In this document: positions 56,364 to 64,000 of the stretch, one piece after another
Numbering within the stretch: the stretch's first letter is position 1
Layout: each line of letters opens with the position of its first letter
NCBI GenBank assembly: GCA_002104935.1
Contig: MCGT01000028.1
Span: 1-64,000, forward strand
Source: Hesseltinella vesiculosa
Taxonomy: Eukaryota > Mucoromycota > Mucoromycetes > Mucorales > Cunninghamellaceae
DNA length: 64,000 nt
Reading direction: 5' to 3'
Notes under the pieces: model-generated
What the model saw: the letters and a program-made list of their open reading frames with translations, nothing else
Database searches by the model: none
What the model was told of the DNA's origin: nothing
Position numbers and translations under genes: made by a program

Positions 56364-58685
56364 CTAACGATAAATAATGATCTTGAGATTCAAGGAACCG
56401 GCTTCACGCCTCAAGCAGACATCACAGGTGTCTTCGTGCTTAACCAGTGCATGGTAACCACGCTCGGAGCACCATGCTCGAGCGGCAATCTCAGCGTCCT
56501 CTTGCCCTTGCACATTGATATAGAGCACATCCTTCCATGTGCGCGTTTTTTTCAGGTCCTTGACACTCACCACCGTCCTTTTGATGCCAGGCAACTGTCG
56601 CTTGTGGACACTGTGCGTGCCGATGCATGGATGGCTCGCCACAAAGTAAATGTCCGTATACAGCGTGAATGTCTCGATCTTGCCCAAAATATCCATCTGG
56701 ATGATGGCTGTGTAGTTGTAACTGGCGTCGGTTGGTTCTTTGATAGACACGTCTAGCGGATTCTTGCGAAGCTTGAGACCCGAGAATTTGACTTCATCAG
56801 CTTGATTTAAGGGCGGAAGAGGATCCAATGGCACCCAATGATCCTCGTTTTGCATTTCATCAATAACCATGTCTGGGTTTTTCTTGAAGTCGTCTGCAAA
56901 GTACTCAAAGACGTTGACATCCGTGAATGATCTTTCCAAGTTGATGAGACCAGGATCATCCACTGATCGAGCCTTGATCAGGACCCATGACATTTTGACC
57001 CCATCGTCCAGGCCCTCAATGACAGGCGGGCAAGGACCAACCCAGTGCATAAGCCCAGTCGCGCCCGGCGAGCCGCCAAGCACGCGACCTAGAATGCTTT
57101 TCAAGCGCCAGAAGGAGCAGCCCTCGACGACCAAACCGGAGTTGTAAAAAGGTGCCCATTTCAAATCCTTGGTTTCAGGCGTCAGCATTACCAGTGTGGT
57201 CATGATCTTGAAGCTAGCATACTTGCCAGGAAGCACCACACCATAGAGCCAATCCCAAATCTGGCTGTTGACTTCTTGTCCACCACTGATCATGTTGGGG
57301 TAAACCGTCTCGGCCACGGGGCGCAAGGATTCCATGTATGGCCAGCCCATGGTGTCAGCAAATCGAAGCAGGCCATCGATTTGCTGCTCATGCACGTTGG
57401 AACGCCACTGGATGCTTTCTTTTTCATCATCATAGGTGACGCGCACGTGGTCTTGCCATCGCTTGGAGATGATCAGGCTCGTTTTGACCGTCCGGGTTCG
57501 CGAGCCAGTGAAGTACCAGTCGCCGATCAGAGGAAGGCGCAGTCGGAGCTCAGTGCCGAGAAGGATCTGGTAAAAACAATCGGGGAGCCCCATTTCTTGG
57601 AAGAAGACCAAAAACGACGAATTTTCGGAGAGGTCCATGAAGATGTTGCCGTTGTTGAGTCGGTCAATGAGCTCTCTTGCTTGAGTCGACCACTTGTACT
57701 TTTCGTTTGGGTCGAACCACGTGCTGCTGCTGGTGATATACTTCATCAGGTCTTCATAGAGGACTTTTTGGCGATCGGCTGCCCAAACATGGCCAAGGCC
57801 GCCTTTTTGTAACTCATTCAATCGAGCCACGAGTTTTTTGACAGTCAGGCCTTCAGGGGCCGAGGCAGTTGAAAAGGTAAAGGTGAACCTGTCATCGGTT
57901 TTGGCCAGCAAGGACATTTCGTTACCATATGCCTCGGCTGTTACTGTGCCAGGGACCACGCCTTCATACTTATCCAAGATCTCTGAGTCCAGGGTTCGAA
58001 ATCGGTGGTCGTCGCGGTACTTTTCTTTTTTTTCCTCGACAATGTCAATGGCTTTCAGGAGCTTGAATGCCTCGTGCGTTTGCGTTGTGCCGTCTGACAC
58101 TTCCCTTGTGAAAAAACTGTCTTTATCCAGACCTTGCAAGTATACACTAACCGAGACTTCTTCCATCACTTTCCAAGCGCTGACTTGGAGAGCACCGTTA
58201 TTGATGTGTTCGATATTTTTCTCGATTTGGTAGATGCGGTTTTCGACAGCCTGTTCTTTGGTTATTTGTTCCTCGGTGTCGTCGTGGGCCGGCAAAGGCG
58301 GGGGAAGAGATTTGGTGGCAGCGGGTTCTTCTGGGACTAAATCAGCAAAATTGGGTGTCGTCATTGACACGATGGTTGCGTTTGCCAAAAGATTTGAGAG
58401 TTGTTGGTCACTCACTTCGATCTTGGGTTGCACGGGTTGAGAAGAGGATGGGGTTGGCGAGTGGACTGGCTGGTTTCTGGGTTCGATCTTGGCACTTGTA
58501 TGTGGCGGTTGGATGGAGGTCTGAATGTGAGGATATTCGGTCTTTGCTCCCATCTGCCGCTGCTGCGATGATGATGGCATTGGCGATAAAATTGGTCGGC
58601 TCGTCTCCAGCGCAGTCTTCTTGTAGCCTGAGGAAGGTCGATCATTTTTTTTCTTTGAAGACAGCAAATTCTGCAGCTTTTTCAT
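56364..58685 (-). CDS. Conserved fungal protein of unknown function, tandem paralogue 2
   Basis: Single-exon frame, 773 aa from ATG 58685. Lys/Ser/Pro-rich N-terminus (MKKLQNLLSSKKKND) unlike that of paralogue 1; the shared region begins around SDGT(T/S)Q. It keeps SKRWQDHV, LLRFADTMGWPYMESLRP, CSFWRLKSILGRVLGG and the C-terminal WCSERGYHALVKHEDTCDVC. In the central block about 50 residues are identical and the DNA differs by about one base in 160, far less than the flanks. Function unknown; same alternatives as for its neighbour. Confidence 0.85.
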   Translation of the reverse strand: MKKLQNLLSSKKKNDRPSSGYKKTALETSRPILSPMPSSSQQRQMGAKTEYPHIQTSIQPPHTSAKIEPRNQPVHSPTPSSSQPVQPKIEVSDQQLSNLLANATIVSMTTPNFADLVPEEPAATKSLPPPLPAHDDTEEQITKEQAVENRIYQIEKNIEHINNGALQVSAWKVMEEVSVSVYLQGLDKDSFFTREVSDGTTQTHEAFKLLKAIDIVEEKKEKYRDDHRFRTLDSEILDKYEGVVPGTVTAEAYGNEMSLLAKTDDRFTFTFSTASAPEGLTVKKLVARLNELQKGGLGHVWAADRQKVLYEDLMKYITSSSTWFDPNEKYKWSTQARELIDRLNNGNIFMDLSENSSFLVFFQEMGLPDCFYQILLGTELRLRLPLIGDWYFTGSRTRTVKTSLIISKRWQDHVRVTYDDEKESIQWRSNVHEQQIDGLLRFADTMGWPYMESLRPVAETVYPNMISGGQEVNSQIWDWLYGVVLPGKYASFKIMTTLVMLTPETKDLKWAPFYNSGLVVEGCSFWRLKSILGRVLGGSPGATGLMHWVGPCPPVIEGLDDGVKMSWVLIKARSVDDPGLINLERSFTDVNVFEYFADDFKKNPDMVIDEMQNEDHWVPLDPLPPLNQADEVKFSGLKLRKNPLDVSIKEPTDASYNYTAIIQMDILGKIETFTLYTDIYFVASHPCIGTHSVHKRQLPGIKRTVVSVKDLKKTRTWKDVLYINVQGQEDAEIAARAWCSERGYHALVKHEDTCDVCLRREAGSLNLKIIIYR

Positions 58686-59664
58686 GTTGTTAAAAAAAAT
58701 TCAGAGGGAGAGGTAGGAAAAGTCGAGAAAAGTGAAAAGAAAGTCGAGAAAATGCATAGAAGCGTCTCCTGATTCCGAGAAAACGTGTGGCTGTGGCTAT
58801 GCGTTCGTTCGTTATGCCATAACGGTCTGTGTCACATCAGGTGCCACAAACCGAAACCGTGCCCCCAAAAGCTTGGACCATTTGACCATTCCTATTTTTG
58901 TTTTGCTGTGGCAGTCGTGGCACACACCAGAATATAAAAATAAAAAATAGAGACCGCAATGGCCCTGCGTTTTATGCTTACTTATTTAAGAAAGAAGAAG
59001 AAGAAGAAGAAGAAGAAGAAGAGTGCTCAACCAGATAGAATTGCCAGCAGCTGTACGACCGGCATAGCCATTGCGTCATTGCTCTATCAATTGAAAAAAA
59101 GGGGGAGGCGGCAATCGTCACTGGAGTAAAATAGACTGTGAGAACAAGCTAAGGCATATTGTCCTACTCTGTCGAGGTCAACTGGTGCTCAAGTTTCGAG
59201 GCTTTTGGCATAAAAAAAAAAAAAAAAAAAAGAATTAGACGTGCTTGCGGTGATTTAATATACGGGGCCCGCTTCCGGCAGGATCATGTCAGTTGTTGCG
59301 GGGAGGGGGCAAATGGCTCTGACGAATGATCAACATTAGGGGGCTCGCATGTTCCCTAAGCAGGCCAAGATACATTCCTAATGTCAATTCAGATCCGATG
59401 GTAGGTGACCATTTCTCGGGAATCATTTTAATTAAAGATCGATGAAAAACTTGGGGTAATTTTTTTTTTTTTGCAATGAAATAAAGAAAAGTTCTTAAAA
59501 GAACAGGGTCAAAGGATGTTATTCAAATGCGCCAAGGGGATGGGATGGAACTAAATGCGTGAAGAAAATCAATAATTAGGGGTTGCTTTTTAATATTAAA
59601 GAGAGTGTGGAGAGCCAAGGAAAAAGAAAAGGGTATCTGAGAATAAAAAAATGGAGATCGCGAT
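58686..59664. other. Intergenic region with (AAG)n microsatellite
   Basis: About 980 bp. An (aag)n tract of roughly 10 units lies at 58993-59023, an A-run at 59211-59231 and a T-run at 59461-59472. No gene on either strand is supported. Confidence 0.6.
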
Positions 59665-61221
59665 TTAAGAAGTGGGGTGGTGTCTCCAAGCCTCGTGCAA
59701 TTCACCAATGTATTTGGAAAAGGTGGACTTTGGGGTCAAAAACACATACTTGGCTTGAGCAGCAATCATGGCATCGACGAGAGGCATGAGGAAGGATTTC
59801 AAGGGTTTGCTGGGGTGGACCATGTCGTACACCTTGTCTAGGGGATCGAAATAATGGGAGGGGATGTCTTCCAGGGTCAGGGTGCAAGGGTGGCGCTGGA
59901 GCCAAGAGTCGAAAATACCGCCGGGTTGTCGTGGGTGGCGATAGTCGGTGGCCATGTAGATGTTAACATTGGAGCGCTGGTCGTCGTCGTCGTCGTCGTC
60001 GTCCGAGTCGCGTCGTTGCTGCTGGACAATGGATCGTCTGCGCCTTTTCTTTTCGTCATCATCATCATCGTCGTCGTCGTCATCGTCCCCTTTGTCCATG
60101 TAGGAGTCCTGAGGGGCAAGTTGGCAAAAGGAAGAGGATGGGACTTTGGGCATGGCGGCCAGAGCGTTCTCGACTTGGGTATGAGAGGCCTCGATTTGAT
60201 TGGCCAGGACGTTGCCAAAGATGCGATCGGCGGTTCGGAAATGAATGCCCAGGTAGTCGCCGCCAAAGTAGTCGCGCACGATGGATTGGACGGTCTTTCC
60301 TAAAGGCGTGTCCAGACGGTAGATCAGGGCTCGCTTGATTTGTCGCTGTAAGGCGATGTGCTGGGTATCGTTGAGGTTGAGGCGGCTGCTGCCAAAAACG
60401 CTGCCTAGATAAAGCAGGGGTTCCTGTCGCTCTTGCCAATGGGACCAATCGACAACGCGGTAGTATTCACGACGGCCATAGGGACCTTTGACAAAATGGG
60501 TCTGCTGTTGCACGAGCTCATTGCGCACCTGGGGATCTTCGAACAAACGCCAGTCATATCGCACGGTATCTTGATGAAGATAAACTTGGTCCTGGGAAGT
60601 AAGCTGGAGCTCCTGCATGATGGCGTCAAGGCCAACGGTAGGGACGGAATGATACCGAAGCAAGGGTTTGAGAGAGTCGAGATCGTGTAGTTCTGTCCAA
60701 GGAATGGTGCCGATCTGGTGGAACGCCTGGCATTTGCTGCTTTTCACAAAGCTGGCGAGTTTGTTTGGATCGTAGGTCAGAGGGCAAATGTGGTCGAAAT
60801 CCTTGGGGGTGGTGAGCCAAGTCAAGACTTTGGTCAGACGCCCATGAGCACTCCAGCCGATGACGTTTCCTAAAAAGGCGGGGGGGAGGACGAGGGTTCG
60901 GTTTAAAACAGCAGCCATGACCAAAGCATTTTCAAGTTCAATGCGCTGGTTGGAGAGTCCAGAATGAGGAAGGTAGGCGAGGAACTTTTCTTGTTGGTTG
61001 TGGTTGACGGGCTTGATTATAGGCTGTGCGATATTGTTTTGAATGGGAATGGCGGGCGGGGTCCACGGGCTGGGTGGTTTGTGCGATTGTTGTTGCTGAA
61101 AGGAGGAAAGGAATGTCGTGTAAATGTAGAGCATGGAGAACATGGAGGCTGTCAATGCAAAGAGGCATATGATGACTCGTCTTTGTGAAGAAATCAGTCT
61201 TGTTAGCCAAGTCAAAGCCAT
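59665..61221 (-). CDS. GDP-fucose O-fucosyltransferase-family protein, type II membrane
   Basis: Single exon, 518 aa from ATG 61221. Short cytoplasmic tail, then a signal anchor (VIICLFALTASMFSMLYIY, ~16-34) and a Pro-rich stem. The family's nucleotide-sugar region is clear: LPHSGLSNQRIELENALVMA then NRTLVLPP (~85-115). Later YLGIHFRTAD corresponds to the HxRxxD-type motif of O-FucT enzymes (here HFRTAD). Odd feature: between the conserved halves sits a very acidic and basic insert, an 11-Asp run (~378-388), KKRRRR, and an 8-Asp run (~404-411). Golgi or ER lumenal glycosyltransferase by family; acceptor unknown. Similar proteins are frequent in Mucoromycota (from memory). Confidence 0.85.
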   Translation of the reverse strand: MALTWLTRLISSQRRVIICLFALTASMFSMLYIYTTFLSSFQQQQSHKPPSPWTPPAIPIQNNIAQPIIKPVNHNQQEKFLAYLPHSGLSNQRIELENALVMAAVLNRTLVLPPAFLGNVIGWSAHGRLTKVLTWLTTPKDFDHICPLTYDPNKLASFVKSSKCQAFHQIGTIPWTELHDLDSLKPLLRYHSVPTVGLDAIMQELQLTSQDQVYLHQDTVRYDWRLFEDPQVRNELVQQQTHFVKGPYGRREYYRVVDWSHWQERQEPLLYLGSVFGSSRLNLNDTQHIALQRQIKRALIYRLDTPLGKTVQSIVRDYFGGDYLGIHFRTADRIFGNVLANQIEASHTQVENALAAMPKVPSSSFCQLAPQDSYMDKGDDDDDDDDDDDEKKRRRRSIVQQQRRDSDDDDDDDDQRSNVNIYMATDYRHPRQPGGIFDSWLQRHPCTLTLEDIPSHYFDPLDKVYDMVHPSKPLKSFLMPLVDAMIAAQAKYVFLTPKSTFSKYIGELHEAWRHHPTS

Positions 61222-61762
61222 GGTTGAAGATAAAGAGAAAAATAAAAAAGTAAAGAAGAGAAAAAAAAAAAAAAAAAGGCGAAACGGAGTTTTATTCTGC
61301 TTGAAGCGGCAACTCCTGGCAATCAAGGAGCTTCTCTTGAATCAAATAAAAGATTCTTTAAAGGCCAAAAAGACGTTTTAATTCTTCCCTTGTTCTCCTT
61401 TCAAAAACTTCGAAGATTTTCTATGGGCTTTTTCTTTACACACTCCTTTTTTTTTTAATAGATTCTTTTACACTTGTCCTGGTCAAACATGGAGCAGTAG
61501 ATCGCTTCGTGTAACGAATACCAATGCATCTTCATTATTGTTGAATGTATCGCAGACTTTTAGTGCGATTGAACTTCTTTGACGCGAACTTTTTTTTTCA
61601 TTCTTCATGCAGACAAAATAACACTCAAGGACGCCTGAGAAAATGTGGATCAATGGCCGCCGCCCGCCAATTCAAAAAAAAAAAAAAAATTAAAAAAACT
61701 TTTTTTTTTTCGTGGGGATACACCTCCTTTTTTCTATTAAACTTTTTCGTCACCCTTCCCCA
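61222..61762. promoter_or_regulatory. Divergent region, fucosyltransferase / peroxiredoxin
   Basis: About 540 bp between divergent starts; A-run at 61260-61277 and A/T-runs at 61672-61710 before the peroxiredoxin leader. No specific site recognised. Confidence 0.5.
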
Positions 61763-62394
61763 ATGTTCCGTTCTGTGCATCATTTATCTCGCCGTGCCTT
61801 CCATGCCTCGGCCATGCGCCCCATCAAGGTCGGTGACACTCTGCCCAAGGTCACCCTCCAACTGTCTTCACCCGCCGACACCGTGGATGTCCAAGACCTG
61901 TTCAGCAACAAGAAAGCCATTTTGATTACTGTTCCTGGTAAAACTAAATATAACCCCCCCCCAGATCCCTCCCTTTGGGTCTACCATTGCCATGCTCATT
62001 CACTCTTTTTTTTTTTTATTCTTCTGCTCTCATAGGTGCATTCACCCCTGGCTGCACCAAATCCCATCTTCCTGGTTACATCAAGGAAGCCGAACGTTTG
62101 AAAGAAACCAAGGGCGTCGACTTGATTGCCTGTGCCACCGTCAACGATGCCTTTGTCACTACCGCTTGGGGAAAGGCGCTGCACAATGATGATGTCACCC
62201 TGCTGGCTGACCCCAAGGGTGAGTTTGCCAAAGCTCTGGATCTGGATTTTGACGCCTCTGGTGCTCTCGGAAACCGCCGCTTCAAGCGCTCGGCCATGAT
62301 CTTGGAAAATGGCGTTGTCACTCATCTTTTTGAAGAACCTGACAAGACTGGATTGGATGTCAGCTTGGTGGAAAATGTTGAAAAGCATTTGTAG
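61763..62394 (+). CDS. Peroxiredoxin, PRX5/AHP1 type, mitochondrial
   Basis: Exons 61763-61937 and 62036-62394; 177 aa, phases close. The first ~18 residues (MFRSVHHLSRRAFHASAMR) look like a mitochondrial presequence. The second Met would start a cytosolic form (MRPIKVGDTLP), so dual targeting by alternative start is possible. The active site AFTPGCTKSHLPGY puts the peroxidatic Cys at residue 65 with the conserved Thr three before it and the Pro before Gly. WGKALHNDD and the later Arg in NRRFKRSAM match the family. Reduces perox­ides such as alkyl hydroperoxides. The intron removes a T-run-rich 98 nt. Confidence 0.95.
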
Positions 62395-62475
62395 GCTCTT
62401 CTTTTTTCAAAAAATAAAAAAAAAATAAAACAATGTGCTGATTTTTGTCTCCTGACGTGGCCGGTTCCCGCATAA

Positions 62476-62941
62476 CTATAAAAGTGAGACGAGTGTGTTT
62501 CTTGTAGTCCCAATTTGCTTACAGGCACGAAACGAAGCCTCCTTGTGGCAATCGGGGATCCTCCCATCTCCAATCTTCAGCATATTGAGTAGAAAGCGAC
62601 GATAGACAGGACCACCGCGTTGCACAGGCAATGGTGCAGGAGGGCGCCACTGACCACTTTTAATAGCACAGAATAGTGCAAAAGCTGCTTCGAGGTGTTG
62701 TCGTCCTTCTTCTGATCTTGTCGGTGGTGCCGTTGCCTGTCAGCAGCTGGAAAGCGTGAGCAAAGTAAGCTTGGGTGAAAATGACAGGTGGGCTCACAAC
62801 GGGAGGTCGATTCAGGGCGGCTGTCACATAATGTCCACTGAGCAGGTGCCGTACAATCGATACAGCCCGATTGTGTACAGCGAGGGTAGTCACGACGTTC
62901 ACCCAATGTGGAAGGACGTGCCCAAAAGGGAAAGGACGCAT
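62476..62941 (-). CDS. Small protein of unknown function
   Basis: Two exons, 62941-62798 and 62736-62476, joined by a GTGAGC...GACAG intron of 61 nt with phase 0; 134 aa. The N-terminus (MRPFPFGHVLPHWVNVV, with Arg but no acid over ~30 residues) could be a mitochondrial presequence. The second exon has GRQHLEAAFALFCAIKSGQW and a basic YRRFLLNMLKIGDGRIPD. An alternative ending splices at the gtaag near 62525. No family recognised. Its 3' end lies 81 bp from the convergent peroxiredoxin stop. Confidence 0.5.
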
Positions 62942-63199
62942 TTTTAATTGGCTGGTTTTTGTGTCACCGATTGCAAAGGAGGGAGGAAGGAAGGTCGTTC
63001 TGGTTCACTCAACAGCTTTCTTTCGTTGTTACCACATTTTCCAGGATTGGCTTCTCCTTCATTAAGCTTCAGTTGTCTCTAAACCTTTCCTTCACGACTG
63101 ACCAAGTCCTGCGTGCCCAGATATTTAGAAGGGTTGTCCGCCATGCGACATTCAACGTGGAATCACCGGACCGCTAAATCATTTTCAAGAAAGCAAAGT

Positions 63200-63912
63200 C
63201 AATCGCGTACGAAATCCGTTGGCTCCACCGTCATCATTCATGCATGTGTGCATCTATACAAAATTTTATAGCTAACTGAACAGTTGAAAGTGATGTGCAA
63301 CGTTTGCTTTTTTTCATTTTGAAAAAAAAAAAATGGGCCATATTCAACCTCCGCAACGTGTCTTTGGTTCCTGGCCAGTGCACGCACGGCCGTTGGCCAT
63401 CAGCGAAATGCGGGTGCTCCATCGTGCGAGCTGGATCGCCTTTGCCAAATGCGCCATTGATCAAGATAGTCATGACATGGACGCTTCATCAACTCAAGAT
63501 TTAAACCATTGCATTGTCTTGGAAGAGGCTGGCCATTGGACCTTTCGCTTGTTTTGGACCTGGAACCATGGCCACTAAGCGGAGGTTGAATCTGGCCATC
63601 CAAATTCATTTTTCGACATTTTGAAAAAAAATGAGCAAATGGCCCACAGCAATTTTGAGTGATTGGATCGATGTGAAAGTGTGTATAGATGCGCAAATAC
63701 ATAAATGATGGTGGTGGTGAAAAAATCACGTCGATTGGTAAAGGTCGCTCAGCCAACTTTTGACCCGTTTCGTTGTGACACCTCCGATTCACCAGCTAAA
63801 AAAATAAAAAAAAGGGGCATTTTCGCCAGGGGACCCCAAGGCGATCTGATTAAAACCACAGTGCTAAGTAAAATGACGCAAATTTTTGCGTACGAGTCAT
63901 TATGATGCGAAA
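63200..63912. mobile_element. Palindromic repeat element, copy D
   Basis: Right arm 63590-63912 contains, in reverse complement, all blocks of copy B: gccaggggaccccaaggcga, ttggtaaaggtcgctcagcc, gattggatcgatgtg and the poly-A spacer. The left arm (63205-63350) is shortened: tcatcattcatgcatgtgtg and the spacer remain but the outer blocks are missing. The centre carries ttcaacctccgcaacgtg, mirrored by gcggaggttgaa. Open frames here are by-products of the arms. Confidence 0.8.
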
Positions 63913-64000
63913 CGACTCTGAATAAACTACATCTGTGCCAGACAGTGGAGCGAAGGGCTAGAACTTAAGGCTCAAAAATAAAAATCTCTCTTGCGACACG

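Noticed and set aside
1..64000. tRNA or rRNA genes
   Set aside because: I looked for the conserved GGTTCGAATCC-type arm with matching stems and for rRNA core sequence and saw none. A tRNAscan run would be decisive.

Overview
The window is nuclear DNA of an early-diverging filamentous fungus, most likely Mucoromycota (inference). Genes are split by many short introns of about 50-100 nt with GTAAGT-type donors and TAG/CAG acceptors. Poly-A/T runs and pyrimidine-rich leaders are common. The gene set includes homologues that many Dikarya have lost, namely an SMN protein with a YG-box and an HPS1-like BLOC-3 subunit. I rebuilt the exon chains by hand from splice signals, reading-frame phase and family motifs. 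Most chains close exactly in frame; the two that do not are flagged.

Layout: 1-1890 is a minisatellite with a higher-order repeat. 1887-10665 is repeat-rich: a pair of inverted ~270-bp insertions, copy 1 of a ~6.5-kb duplicated segment, and a palindromic element. 10717-36637 is a compact gene island: methylsterol oxidase (-), amino-acid permease (+), SMN (-), HPS1-like (+), mitoribosomal mL50 (-), PARP-type zinc-finger protein (+), TSR2 (-), HAL/NPR1-type kinase (-), MCUR1/Fmp32-like (+), MTM1/SLC25A39-like carrier (+), QCR2 (-), a coiled-coil protein (-), UBC12 (+), and an ankyrin plus anillin-C2-like protein (+). 37165-48770 is again accessory: repeat fragments, copy 2 of the duplicated segment, a 29-bp minisatellite and a decayed coding region. 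49256-62941 is a second gene island: VPS55 (-), a Ser/Pro-rich protein (-), two tandem intronless paralogues of unknown function (-,-), an O-fucosyltransferase-family protein (-), a PRX5-type peroxiredoxin (+) and a small unknown gene (-). The window ends in another palindromic element.

The genes form no operons. Several neighbours share short divergent promoters (SMN/HPS1-like, mL50/zinc finger, coiled-coil/UBC12, kinase/MCUR1-like). Mitochondrial functions recur (mL50, MCUR1-like, MTM1, QCR2, peroxiredoxin), as do endolysosomal trafficking (HPS1-like, VPS55) and RNP or ribosome assembly (SMN, TSR2).

Most notable: a predicted 1-nt microexon in VPS55; a two-exon membrane-protein gene in both copies of the duplicated segment whose differences are mostly synonymous; repeated intron-plus-exon cassettes that differ in copy number between the two copies; a GC-AG intron that restores the methylsterol oxidase active site; and an anillin-C2-like protein that stops where its PH domain should begin.
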